From assembly GCA_030613345.1 (NCBI GenBank), contig JAUWMD010000002.1, positions 1-33,289 on the forward strand: DNA of 33,289 nt, written 5' to 3'. Made by a program: the position numbers and the translations under genes. The DNA is from Candidatus Krumholzibacteriota bacterium (lineage in GTDB: Bacteria; Krumholzibacteriota; Krumholzibacteriia; Krumholzibacteriales; Krumholzibacteriaceae). Below, in pieces: positions 16,721 to 24,889 of this stretch. Each line of letters opens with the position of its first letter. The stretch's first letter is position 1. The notes under the pieces were generated by a model. It was not told where the DNA came from and searched no databases. It saw nothing but the letters and a program-made list of their open reading frames with translations.

Positions 16721-17491
16721 CTAACGGGGGGACAGGAAGTATTCTATCGCCGCCTGCAACTCGTCCGTGTCGATCGTCGTATCTGTGCATGGTCCTTCGG
16801 GACGGGTGTTCGGAATGCCTATTACAGGGATCTTCGGAGCTACGTCCTGAATCCCGGCGATAAGGTCCCGTTCGCACGCCACAGCTACGATGGCTCCGGG
16901 AGAGGTGTCGTTTATGATCTTTCTCGCCTCCGTCCCGCCGGGGGCCGTATGAAGCCTGACCTCTTCGTAGCCCGAACAGATCTCCCTGGCCTTCGAACGT
17001 ATGTCTGCCCGAAGGCATCGTGGAAAGAGGACGAGGACCGGCCCCGGCCCCTTGCCTGGGGCGGCCAGCTCATTCGAGACACGGATGAACGAATGGCTCA
17101 GCCTGTCCCTGGAGATTCCCACCGATGCCGCCAGCCTCGTGACGAAGGGGAGCATGATGAAAAACAGCCTGCTCCCGCGCGTGAGACAGATGTTCATGTA
17201 GCGTTTGTTCCAGATCACCGCGGCGACGAGCACCACATACCAGACAACGAGGAAGAGAGCGGCCGCGCCGAGGAGGCCGGTGATTACGAGTCCCCATAAC
17301 CAGCCGAAAGATTCGAAGCGCGGCATTACGAGGTACCAGAACAGCAGGACGATCATGATGAACAGTGCGAGAACGACGAGAGAAAGGTAGAGAAACGTAC
17401 TCCTGCTCTCCGACGTATCTTTTTCCTTCTGCCTGCCGTCCCAGTCGAGCCACTCGTCCCCGAGCACCCTTTTCTTTCCATCTTCAGCCAT
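16721..17491 (-). CDS. DUF116-like membrane protein, reduced cysteine set
   Basis: A 256-aa protein with two N-terminal TM helices (about residues 32-56 and 64-94) and a cytoplasmic DUF116-type domain (about 100-256). The domain is recognised by LVLFPRCLR, HTAPGGTEARKII, PGAIVAVACERDL and IPVIGIPNTRPEGPCTDTTID, matching the family order. Cysteines are at 159, 172, 206 and 235. Typical DUF116 domains, as I recall them, also have a CxxCGxC-like group between the first two blocks; here that stretch is shortened and lost. The function of DUF116 is not established. It is divergent from the EamA transporter gene. Confidence 0.72.
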   Translation of the reverse strand: MAEDGKKRVLGDEWLDWDGRQKEKDTSESRSTFLYLSLVVLALFIMIVLLFWYLVMPRFESFGWLWGLVITGLLGAAALFLVVWYVVLVAAVIWNKRYMNICLTRGSRLFFIMLPFVTRLAASVGISRDRLSHSFIRVSNELAAPGKGPGPVLVLFPRCLRADIRSKAREICSGYEEVRLHTAPGGTEARKIINDTSPGAIVAVACERDLIAGIQDVAPKIPVIGIPNTRPEGPCTDTTIDTDELQAAIEYFLSPR

Positions 17492-17568
17492 ATCAGGTTC
17501 CGCCGATGTTAATAATCTTTTCAGAATGTACCGGAATGAGGTTTAATCTTCAACAGGATTAACCCGGT

Positions 17569-18453
17569 ATGAGATATGATAAGACATACGGAGCCCTGAC
17601 ACTCGGCGTAGTCTCGATATCCTTCGCGGCGGTGTTCATCAGGCTTGCCGACGGACCGGTAGCGTCGGTCGCCGCCTTGAGGCTCGTCTTCGCCACTCTG
17701 GTTCTGTCACCGTTTGTGATCTTCTCGCGCAAAACACGCAAAACGATCATGACGCTCCGCCGTGGGGAGAAAGGACTGCTCGTCCTGGCGGGGCTCTTTC
17801 TGGCGCTGCATTTCCTCTCGTGGATAGCTTCGCTGTCGTTCACCGGCATTACGAGCAGTATTGTATTCGTGACAACGAGTCCGATCTTTATCGAGATATA
17901 CTCCGTTATGGTGCGGGGGGAGAGGACATCGGCAAGGGTATGGATCGGTATAGGCCTCGCCCTTGCGGGGAGCGTTATCCTCGGAGGGGGCAACATCGTC
18001 GCGGGAGGGGAGAGCTGGAAGGGAGACCTGCTGGCCGTGGCGGGTGCGATTGCCGTGGCCGGCTATTTTATTGTGGGGAGCCGGATGAGGCCGAAACTCA
18101 CGCTGCTCGCGTACATCTTCCCCGTTTACGGCACAGCAGCACTGTTTCTCGCGCTGTCTGCGCCTCTCCTGGGAGCGGGCCTGACTGGTCTTCCCGCGAG
18201 GACGTATTTTTATTGTTTCATGATGGCGCTGGTCTGTCAGTTGACCGGCCATTCGCTGTTGAACCGGGCGCTGCGAAGAATGAGGACGACGCTCGTAGCC
18301 ATGGCGACATTGGGAGAACCGATCGGGACGACGATGATCGCGTGGCTCATCCTGGGAGAGTCGCCGGTAACGACCGAGATCCTGGGAGGGGCCGTGATAC
18401 TGGCTGGAGTGTTCATCGTTCTGACGGGAGATTCGCTACGTGTCAGAGCGTGA
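17569..18453 (+). CDS. EamA/DMT-superfamily transporter
   Basis: A 294-aa integral membrane protein with about ten hydrophobic helices arranged as two EamA repeats (about residues 8-135 and 150-290). Features such as RLVFATLVLSPFV, SFTGITSSIVFVTTSPIFI in repeat one and ATLGEPIGTTMIAWLILGE in repeat two are typical of drug/metabolite exporters of this superfamily. Substrate cannot be predicted; amino acids or other small metabolites are common in the family. The last 11 bases overlap the opposite-strand TPR gene. ATG 17569 has only a weak ribosome binding site. Confidence 0.88.
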   Translation: MRYDKTYGALTLGVVSISFAAVFIRLADGPVASVAALRLVFATLVLSPFVIFSRKTRKTIMTLRRGEKGLLVLAGLFLALHFLSWIASLSFTGITSSIVFVTTSPIFIEIYSVMVRGERTSARVWIGIGLALAGSVILGGGNIVAGGESWKGDLLAVAGAIAVAGYFIVGSRMRPKLTLLAYIFPVYGTAALFLALSAPLLGAGLTGLPARTYFYCFMMALVCQLTGHSLLNRALRRMRTTLVAMATLGEPIGTTMIAWLILGESPVTTEILGGAVILAGVFIVLTGDSLRVRA

Positions 18454-19573
18454 CGAGTATCTCCCTGACCTCGTCGGCAAGGGCCTCGTCACCCTGCCAT
18501 TTAACCAGGAACAGTTCGAAGGATTTCCTGGCCTCTTCCCGGCGACCGAGCCGCATGAGTGAATGGCCCAGATAGTAGAGGGTCCTGGGGGGGAAGTTAT
18601 CTCCGGCCCTGATCTTTTCGAGTACGGACACCGCTTCCTCGAAATTCCTCATGCGGATATGGATTATCGCTATGCCGAGATCGATTTCGGCATCGTCCGG
18701 TGTGAGGGCACGGGCCCTGTTCCACGCCTCGAGAGATTCCTCGAGGTTGTCCAACTCGTATTCCGTCCTGGCAAGCCTTGTCCACGCCTCAGCGTTCGTG
18801 TCGTCCCTGTAGAGAGCCAGGCGGCAGTACTCCCGGGCGTCCTTGAACTCGTTTATCTCGAACGATGCGATACCGAGATGCAGGAAGAGGTCGGTACCCG
18901 ACTTGCCCGCATCCTTCGCTGTAAGCAGGGTCTGCCTGGCGTCGGCGTACATGTGCCTAGCGTTCATTACCTTCCCGAGTAGCAGAAGATAATCGGGCTC
19001 GAAGCCGATCCATGACCGCGAGGAGATAAGCTGGGCGTAGGCGGCCTGGTAGTTCTGCTGCATGTAATAGGCCTCGGCGAGCACGAGGGTTGCCTTCTTG
19101 TCGAAAGGGGAATAACGCAGTGCCTCAGTCGCGTATTTCTCGGCAGTACTGTAGAGATTCTGATCGAGGGCTATGGCGCCCAGTCCTGCGTAGGGAGGGT
19201 GAAAATTCGATTTGAGGTCGATAGAATACCGGTAAGCCCTTTTTGCCTCGGCATACTTGCCCTGCATCTCCAGCGAGTGTCCAAGCCCGTACTGTAGTCT
19301 GTAATCGTCGCTTTTTATCCTGGCCGCCGCGAGGAATTGATTCTCCGCCTCTGCGTATTCCTCCCGCTCGAGCAGGGCCATGCCGAGATTGTACCTCGTA
19401 TCCGGATCTGATGGATTTATTTCGGCGGATTTTTGCCACTGGACGATGGCTTCGTCTATCTCGTTCCTCTGGGCGGCTTCTACACCGAGGTTGTAATATT
19501 TGAGGGCTGAATCTCCGCAGGATACGGTAAACGCGAGCAGAAGGCCCGCGGCGACGATCGAAAACCTTCTCAT
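18443..19573 (-). CDS. TPR-repeat lipoprotein
   Basis: A 376-aa lipoprotein: N-terminal signal with lipobox FTVSC (Cys19), then tandem TPR units over almost the whole mature chain (for example YYNLGVEAAQRNEIDEAIVQ, TRYNLGMALLEREEYAEAEN, LQYGLGHSLEMQGKYAEAKR, LYYLGHSLMRLGRREEARKS). TPRs are protein-binding scaffolds; a periplasm-facing outer- or inner-membrane role is inferred. Three ATGs occur in a row (19579, 19576, 19573); AAGGA abuts the first, so the third, 6 nt from it, is the best start. It diverges from the hydrogenase/Hdr cluster and shares no obvious function with it. Confidence 0.88.
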   Translation of the reverse strand: MRRFSIVAAGLLLAFTVSCGDSALKYYNLGVEAAQRNEIDEAIVQWQKSAEINPSDPDTRYNLGMALLEREEYAEAENQFLAAARIKSDDYRLQYGLGHSLEMQGKYAEAKRAYRYSIDLKSNFHPPYAGLGAIALDQNLYSTAEKYATEALRYSPFDKKATLVLAEAYYMQQNYQAAYAQLISSRSWIGFEPDYLLLLGKVMNARHMYADARQTLLTAKDAGKSGTDLFLHLGIASFEINEFKDAREYCRLALYRDDTNAEAWTRLARTEYELDNLEESLEAWNRARALTPDDAEIDLGIAIIHIRMRNFEEAVSVLEKIRAGDNFPPRTLYYLGHSLMRLGRREEARKSFELFLVKWQGDEALADEVREILVTL

Positions 19574-19612
19574 CATCATTCCTTTCGGCTCATACAGGTC
19601 GGGTATGGTTCG

Positions 19613-19618
19613 ATTATA
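19613..19618 (-). promoter_or_regulatory. Putative -10 box of the TPR lipoprotein gene
   Basis: A perfect TATAAT on the minus strand 40 nt upstream of the start. No good -35 hexamer is seen at 16-18 bp. Confidence 0.4.
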
Positions 19619-19736
19619 ACGCCAAACCGATTTAAACGCATCAAGAAATATGGATCGGGCCGAAAAGGGGGCCGCCAGGACCGTAACGGAAAAAAAGACA
19701 CCGGATGTCCTGATTACACAACGATTTAAAATATAG

Positions 19737-19764
19737 TTGACTTTTTATTTTTCTATAGTAAAAT
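19737..19764 (+). promoter_or_regulatory. Promoter of the Hdr-Nuo-Mvh cluster
   Basis: TTGACT (19737-19742), 16-bp AT-rich spacer, TAAAAT (19759-19764), in an AT-rich island unlike the surrounding GC-rich DNA. The predicted leader is about 70 nt before hdrC1. Confidence 0.65.
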
Positions 19765-19841
19765 TCCTGTTGCGACCTTCTGTTTTTTTTGCCTCTCAAT
19801 CGGTTCAGGAGCCTTGAAAAGCCTGCGAGGTTGGTAGTTAA

Positions 19842-20420
19842 ATGCTTAAAAGAGAAGTGGTTTACGAGTCTGTACTGGATCATGATTTTCTCGACGAGAT
19901 CTATTCGCTTCCCGGCGGACAAGAGATAAAGAAGTGTATCCAGTGCGGGACATGCAGCGGTTCATGCCCGCAGGGCGCCGTTATGGACTACGCTCCGAGG
20001 AAGATATTCTCCCTCATAAGGGCCGGATTCAGGGACGAGGTGCTCGAATCGAACACTATATGGTACTGCTCGTCGTGCTATACATGCGCTGTGAGATGTC
20101 CCAAGGAGATCAAGATCACCGACGTCATGTACGCCCTCAAACGCATCGCAATCAAGGAAGGCAAGGCGAAGAAAGGGAGGAAAGCGGCGATCCTTTCGAA
20201 TAATTTCGTCAGATTGGTAAACAAGTACGGGCGGAATCACGAGACAGAGCTTATGACCCGTTACATACTGTTTGCGGAGCCGCATCACGCCTTCAATTTC
20301 ATTCCCCAGGGCTGGAAGCTTTTCTCTAACGGCCGCCTGCCCATAATGCCTCACAAGATTAAGAATATCGATCAGTTACGAAAGATCCTGAAGAAGGTCG
20401 ACGAGCTGGGGGAAATATAA
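19842..20420 (+). CDS. hdrC: Heterodisulfide reductase subunit C, copy 1
   Basis: HdrC is the electron-wiring subunit that passes electrons from HdrA to the HdrB active site through two [4Fe-4S] clusters. The 192-aa protein has both ferredoxin motifs: Cys32, Cys35, Cys38, Cys42 (CIQCGTCSGSCP) and Cys76, Cys79, Cys82, Cys86 (CSSCYTCAVRCP). KITDVMYALKRIA after the second motif is typical. It is soluble, with no TM segment, so it is the HdrABC-type, not the membrane DsrM/HdrE-type. It opens the cluster, behind a promoter at 19737-19764, and its stop overlaps the hdrB1 start (TAATG). It is a clear paralogue of the gene at 23433. Confidence 0.95.
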   Translation: MLKREVVYESVLDHDFLDEIYSLPGGQEIKKCIQCGTCSGSCPQGAVMDYAPRKIFSLIRAGFRDEVLESNTIWYCSSCYTCAVRCPKEIKITDVMYALKRIAIKEGKAKKGRKAAILSNNFVRLVNKYGRNHETELMTRYILFAEPHHAFNFIPQGWKLFSNGRLPIMPHKIKNIDQLRKILKKVDELGEI

Positions 20421-21319
20421 TGAAGTACACTTATTATCCCGGGTGTTCCGTGAAGGCGACCGCGAATCTTTACCAGGAATCGATCGACTCCGTTACCCCC
20501 TTGCTCGGCATAGAACTCGAGGAACTGGAAGACTGGAACTGCTGCGGAGCGACAGCCTACATGTCTGTCAGGGAGCTGATGAGCTTCGCCATCTCCGCAA
20601 GGAACCTGGCGCTGGCTGAGAAGCACCACCGCGACATCGTAACTCCGTGCAGCGCCTGCTACCTCGTCCTGAAAAAGACCAACCAGTATTTCGCCGATTA
20701 TCCCAATCTGAGAAAGAAGCTCGGCCAGGCTCTCGAAGCCGGCGGTCTGAGCTACAGCGGCAACACGCGGGTCCGGCATATACTCAACGTGATCGTCAAC
20801 GATGTCGGTATGGAAAAGATCGCCGGACTGGTTAAAAAGAAGCTCAAAGGTCTCAACGTCGCTCCTTACTACGGTTGTCAGATCGTCAGGCCTCACTACT
20901 ACGGGTGTGGAGCGGACGAGGAGAATATTGATGATCCGGACAATCCGGTCAGCATGGACAGGTTGATCGAGGCAACTGGAGCCACCTGCGTCAAGTATTC
21001 GATGAAGACGAAATGTTGCGGTTCGTCTTTGATGGGTACCGAGGAAAAGCAGGCTATGAAGCTGTGCATGGAGATCCTGGCCGACGCGGAAAGCAACGGG
21101 GCTCATTGCATCGTGACGATCTGCCCGCTGTGCCAGATGAACCTCGATGTTTACCAGTCGAAGGTAAACAGGCTGTTCGGCACGAAATTCAATATTCCTG
21201 TCATATACTTCACGCAGCTGATAGGGCTGGCGTTGGACAGACCGGCGAAGGAACTCGGGCTGGGAAGGCTCGCGGTGAAGATGACCAGGCCGATGAAACA
21301 GATACTACAGGGAGCGTGA
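20420..21319 (+). CDS. hdrB: Heterodisulfide reductase subunit B, copy 1
   Basis: HdrB carries two noncubane [4Fe-4S] clusters that cleave a disulfide in methanogens. Both CCG (cysteine-rich) domains are complete in this 299-aa protein: Cys9, Cys41-Cys42, Cys77 and Cys80 for one cluster, and Cys153, Cys199-Cys200, Cys235 and Cys238 for the other. The second-domain text is TKCCGSSLMG. The substrate in bacteria without CoM-S-S-CoB is unknown; the intact ligands suggest a working disulfide or related reductase site. The gene overlaps hdrC1 by one base and is separated from hdrA1 by one base, so the three form a tight translational unit. Confidence 0.95.
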   Translation: MKYTYYPGCSVKATANLYQESIDSVTPLLGIELEELEDWNCCGATAYMSVRELMSFAISARNLALAEKHHRDIVTPCSACYLVLKKTNQYFADYPNLRKKLGQALEAGGLSYSGNTRVRHILNVIVNDVGMEKIAGLVKKKLKGLNVAPYYGCQIVRPHYYGCGADEENIDDPDNPVSMDRLIEATGATCVKYSMKTKCCGSSLMGTEEKQAMKLCMEILADAESNGAHCIVTICPLCQMNLDVYQSKVNRLFGTKFNIPVIYFTQLIGLALDRPAKELGLGRLAVKMTRPMKQILQGA

Positions 21320-21320
21320 T

Positions 21321-23324
21321 ATGTCTGAACGTATTGGTGTATACGTCTGCCACTGCGGTACGAACATCGCCGGCAAGGTAGACATCGACGAGGTGGTCGA
21401 GTTCGCCAAAGGGCTTGATGACGTCACGCTCGTGAGGGAATACAAGTTCATGTGTTCCGATCCCGGGCAGTCGCTCATCCAGAAAGATATCGAGGATGGC
21501 CTGATCAACAGGGTCGTCGTCGCGTCCTGCTCTCCGTTGATGCACGAGAAGACATTCAGGAACGTGTGCACCCGTGGTGGCCTGAACGAATACCTCTTTA
21601 CGATGGCCAATATCCGCGAGCAGTGCTCGTGGGTGCACGTAGATGTCGAACGGACGACGGACAAGGCGAAGGACCTGATAGAAGCGGCTGTAAGAAGGAC
21701 GAGGCTCCAGGAGCCCCTGACGAAGAGGGAAGTCCCGATCAACCCGAGGACTCTGGTCATCGGCGGCGGCATAGCCGGCATACAGGCAGCGCTCGACCTT
21801 GCCGACGCCGGCAAGAATGTCGTTCTCGTCGAGAAGGAGCCCTCGATCGGCGGCCACATGGCCAAGTTCGACAAGACCTTTCCGACGCTCGATTGCTCGG
21901 CATGTATCCTGACACCAAAAATGGTATCGGTCGGCCAGCACGAGAACATCGAGCTGATGTCCTGGTCGGAGGTCGAGGATGTCGGCGGCTATGTCGGAAA
22001 CTTCAACGTCACAGTCCGAAAGAAGGCAAGGTACGTTGACGTGGATCTGTGCAACGGATGCGGCGCCTGCTGGGAGAAGTGCCCGGGAACGCGGGTGCCC
22101 CGCAAGGGCAACGTCCATGAGAAACTCTCGCTCGGACCTGTGACTTCGATATTTATACCTTTCATGCAGGCAGTGCCGGCGATCCCGGTGATAGACGCCG
22201 AAACCTGCATCCGTTTCAAGAACGGCAAGTGCGGTATCTGCGCCGAGGTATGCGAACGCAACGCGATCAAGTACGACATGGAGGACGAGTTGGTCGAGTT
22301 CGAGGTAGGCAACATCATCCTTGCCACCGGCTTCCAGCCCTTCGATCCGGCACAGATCGGGAATTATGGCTACGGGATATTCGACAACGTCCTTACCGCC
22401 GTAGAATTCGAGATAATGAACTGCGCCTCCGGCAACACGGGCGGAAATATCCTGATGGCCGACGGGACCGAACCAAAATCGATCGGAATAGTCCATTGTG
22501 TGGGAAGCCGGGACAAGAATTACAACGAATATTGTTCGAGGGTCTGCTGCATGTACGCCCTGAAATACGCGCATCTTATAAAGGAGAAGATCGATGCGGA
22601 AGTCTACGATTTCTACATCGACATGAGATGTTTCGGCAAGGGGTACGAGGAATTCTATGACAGGCTGCTGGGGGAGGACGTTAGGTTCGTTCGCGGCAAG
22701 GTGGCTGAAGTCACCGAAGTGCATCTGGAGGAGGCTGAAAGGGGAAAACTCGTCGTCAAGGTGGAGGACACGCTGGTCGGTTCGATACGCCGGATCCCGC
22801 TCGACATGGTCGTTCTATGCACTGGTCTCGAAGCGCACGAGACCCTTCCCGCCGTGGCGAATCTCTGCAACGTCAGTATCGGCAAGGACGGTTTTGTCAT
22901 AGAGAAGCATCCCAAGCTCGGCCCCGTTGCCACGGCGACGGACGGGGTTTTTATCGCAGGCGCTTGCCAGTCGCCGAAAGACATCCCCGATACGGTCGCC
23001 CAGGCTTCAGCCGCTTCGAGCGCGGTCCTGTCGATGATCACAAGGGAAAAGATCGAGATCGAATCGGCAACGGCGGAAGTAAACGAGGACAAGTGTTCGG
23101 GCTGCAAGATATGTAACACTCTGTGTCCTTATCTGGCGATCAAGTATGATGAGGAGAAAGGGGTCTCCGTCGTCAACGAGGCTCTTTGCAAGGGTTGCGG
23201 GACATGCGTTGCGGGGTGCCCCAGCAATGCGATATCGGCAAAGCATTTCCAGAACAACCAGATCCTGGCAGAAATCGAGGGGATCCTCCGCAGCAGCAGT
23301 GGACAGGCCGGAATTTTGGCTTGA
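21321..23324 (+). CDS. hdrA: Heterodisulfide reductase subunit A, complete copy
   Basis: HdrA holds the FAD at which electrons are bifurcated between ferredoxin and HdrBC. This 667-aa copy is full length: N-terminal cluster domain (Cys10, Cys12, Cys45, Cys70), FAD-binding GGGIAGIQAA (148-157) with DCSACILTPKM (Cys192, Cys195), ferredoxin motif Cys244/247/250/254, CIRFKNGKCGICAEVC (Cys296, 304, 307, 311), a thioredoxin-reductase-like region with IHCVGSRD, the second FAD motif DGVFIAGACQSPKDIPDT, and a C-terminal two-cluster ferredoxin (Cys592/595/598/602 and Cys623/626/629/633). GGGAG precedes ATG 21321. It is the reference against which the split copy (24886 and 28150) can be aligned without gaps. 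Confidence 0.96.
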   Translation: MSERIGVYVCHCGTNIAGKVDIDEVVEFAKGLDDVTLVREYKFMCSDPGQSLIQKDIEDGLINRVVVASCSPLMHEKTFRNVCTRGGLNEYLFTMANIREQCSWVHVDVERTTDKAKDLIEAAVRRTRLQEPLTKREVPINPRTLVIGGGIAGIQAALDLADAGKNVVLVEKEPSIGGHMAKFDKTFPTLDCSACILTPKMVSVGQHENIELMSWSEVEDVGGYVGNFNVTVRKKARYVDVDLCNGCGACWEKCPGTRVPRKGNVHEKLSLGPVTSIFIPFMQAVPAIPVIDAETCIRFKNGKCGICAEVCERNAIKYDMEDELVEFEVGNIILATGFQPFDPAQIGNYGYGIFDNVLTAVEFEIMNCASGNTGGNILMADGTEPKSIGIVHCVGSRDKNYNEYCSRVCCMYALKYAHLIKEKIDAEVYDFYIDMRCFGKGYEEFYDRLLGEDVRFVRGKVAEVTEVHLEEAERGKLVVKVEDTLVGSIRRIPLDMVVLCTGLEAHETLPAVANLCNVSIGKDGFVIEKHPKLGPVATATDGVFIAGACQSPKDIPDTVAQASAASSAVLSMITREKIEIESATAEVNEDKCSGCKICNTLCPYLAIKYDEEKGVSVVNEALCKGCGTCVAGCPSNAISAKHFQNNQILAEIEGILRSSSGQAGILA

Positions 23325-23349
23325 CGTGTTAGGAGAGTTTGGTTAGCAT
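23321..23349 (+). promoter_or_regulatory. Possible internal promoter before hdrC2
   Basis: TTGACG (23321-23326, overlapping the hdrA1 stop), 17-bp spacer and TAGCAT (23344-23349), in the only sizeable gap (108 nt) inside the cluster. It could give the second module its own transcript. Confidence 0.35.
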
Positions 23350-23432
23350 AAGTCTCTATTTTTCACCGTTTTTCGATGGGGGGCGGAGCAGGCTTCTTCT
23401 CACGTGTAACTTGAATATTCGGCGGGAGTGGA

Positions 23433-24005
23433 ATGAATACGCACAAGCTCAAGCAAAAAGCCATCGATAAGGATTTTCTTGATGAGATTGCGCATCTGCC
23501 CGGCGGAGAGCGGATTATCGACTGCTTTCAGTGCGGTACCTGCAGCGGCTCCTGCCCGACAGCTCACGTGATGGATCACACGCCCCGCCGTCTGTTCGCG
23601 ATGGTGAAAGCGGGGTTCCGCGAGGATGTACTCAACAGCAACACATACTGGTACTGCACTTCCTGCTACATATGCACTGTCAGGTGTCCGCGCCAGATAA
23701 AGATCACCGATGTAATGTACGCGTTGAAGCGAATAGCCCTTAAGGAGAGGTACGTTCGGAGAAAGAACGCAGCGGGGGCATTTTACAGTTCCTTCGTCGA
23801 TATTGTCGAGCGGGATGGAAGGAGCTTCGAACCGGAACTGATGGTCCGCTTCATGCTGAAGACCGACCCCACGCTTCTCCTGAAAAATGCTGTGCTGGGG
23901 CTGAAGCTCATGAAACACGGCCGCCTTCCGATTCGCCGTAACAGGATCAAGGCCAGAAACGAGTTGAGAGCGATCATTCGAAAGGCAAAGAGCGAAAGCT
24001 TGTAA
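23433..24005 (+). CDS. hdrC: Heterodisulfide reductase subunit C, copy 2
   Basis: A 190-aa paralogue of the first HdrC with both [4Fe-4S] motifs: Cys31, Cys34, Cys37, Cys41 (CFQCGTCSGSCP) and Cys75, Cys78, Cys81, Cys85 (CTSCYICTVRCP). The segment from the first motif through KITDVMYALKRIA matches copy 1 closely, while the N- and C-terminal helices differ more. ATG 23433 lies behind GGCGGGAG. The stop overlaps the hdrB2 start (TAATG), exactly as in copy 1, which supports descent from duplication of a whole hdrCBA unit. Confidence 0.95.
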   Translation: MNTHKLKQKAIDKDFLDEIAHLPGGERIIDCFQCGTCSGSCPTAHVMDHTPRRLFAMVKAGFREDVLNSNTYWYCTSCYICTVRCPRQIKITDVMYALKRIALKERYVRRKNAAGAFYSSFVDIVERDGRSFEPELMVRFMLKTDPTLLLKNAVLGLKLMKHGRLPIRRNRIKARNELRAIIRKAKSESL

Positions 24006-24889
24006 TGGCGACGAAACAGAGCTATATCTATTATCCCGGTTGTTCGGCCGAGGCGACGGGAAAGCCGTACGAGATTTCGGCGAGAGCTGTATGCGAGCAC
24101 CTGGATATAGAGCTGAAGGAACTTGCCGACTGGAACTGCTGCGGCGCTACGGCTTATCTCTCCGTCGAGGATATTGCCTCGATGGCGGTAGCCGCGAGAA
24201 ATCTGGCCATCGCCGAATCGACCGGACTCGACCTCATTACGCCATGCAGCGCCTGCTATATCACGCTGAGCAAGGTCGACCACTATTTCGAAGATTATCC
24301 GGACATACGTACGAAGATCAACAACGCACTCTCCGCCGCGGGACTGGAATACAAAGGGGGAGTAAATGTCCGGCACCTCCTGTATGTATTTTCCGAAGAC
24401 ATCGGGATGGAACGCCTCTCCGGCATGGTCAGGGCGGATTTGTCTTTGAGGGTGGCTCCGTACTACGGCTGCCAGGTCGTAAGACCGTTCACCGAAAGGG
24501 ACAGCCCAGATGTCCCGTTCGCGATGGACGAAATCATCTCAGCCCTTGGCGGCGATGTCGTGGATTATCCTCTCAAGACAAAATGCTGCAGCGGAGCGTT
24601 GATCGGCATCGACGAAAAAACCGCTCTGGGTCTCGCGAAGCCGCTCATCGAATGCGCCGTACGCAGCGGCGCCGACTGCATAGTGACATGCTGCCCCCTG
24701 TGTCAGCTCAATCTTGACGCCTACCAGTACAAGATCAACAAGGTATACGGGACGAATTACCATATTCCAGTGTTGTTTTTCACGCAATTGATCGGGCTCG
24801 CGTTCGGTATCGACGAGGGAAGACTCGGTCTGAATATGAACATTGTGCCGTACAGGCCGGCCGCTAGAGCGAAAGGTGCTTCAGGATGA
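24005..24889 (+). CDS. hdrB: Heterodisulfide reductase subunit B, copy 2
   Basis: A 294-aa paralogue of HdrB1. Noncubane-cluster ligands are complete: Cys13, Cys45-Cys46, Cys81, Cys84 and Cys156, Cys194-Cys195, Cys230, Cys233. In the second domain the usual CCG reads CCSG (Cys194-Cys195-Ser196-Gly197), and an additional Cys229 adjoins the last ligand pair, small differences close to the catalytic cluster. Compared with copy 1 it lacks an insertion of about 8 residues after QVVRP. It overlaps the next gene by 4 nt (ATGA). It probably pairs with HdrC2; whether it uses the same substrate as copy 1 is unknown. Confidence 0.94.
   Translation: MATKQSYIYYPGCSAEATGKPYEISARAVCEHLDIELKELADWNCCGATAYLSVEDIASMAVAARNLAIAESTGLDLITPCSACYITLSKVDHYFEDYPDIRTKINNALSAAGLEYKGGVNVRHLLYVFSEDIGMERLSGMVRADLSLRVAPYYGCQVVRPFTERDSPDVPFAMDEIISALGGDVVDYPLKTKCCSGALIGIDEKTALGLAKPLIECAVRSGADCIVTCCPLCQLNLDAYQYKINKVYGTNYHIPVLFFTQLIGLAFGIDEGRLGLNMNIVPYRPAARAKGASG

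Noticed and set aside
19765..19841. Riboswitch or attenuator in the leader of hdrC1
   Set aside because: Only a short imperfect repeat around GGAGCC/GCCTGCG is visible, with no conserved riboswitch core; a T-run at 19782-19790 has no stable stem before it.
21210..22724. 504-aa open frame on the minus strand inside hdrA1
   Set aside because: It is antisense to an unmistakable HdrA, has no recognisable domain, and arises from GC-rich codon bias. The same holds for long antisense frames at 28606-30000, 31343-32770 and 5116-6138.
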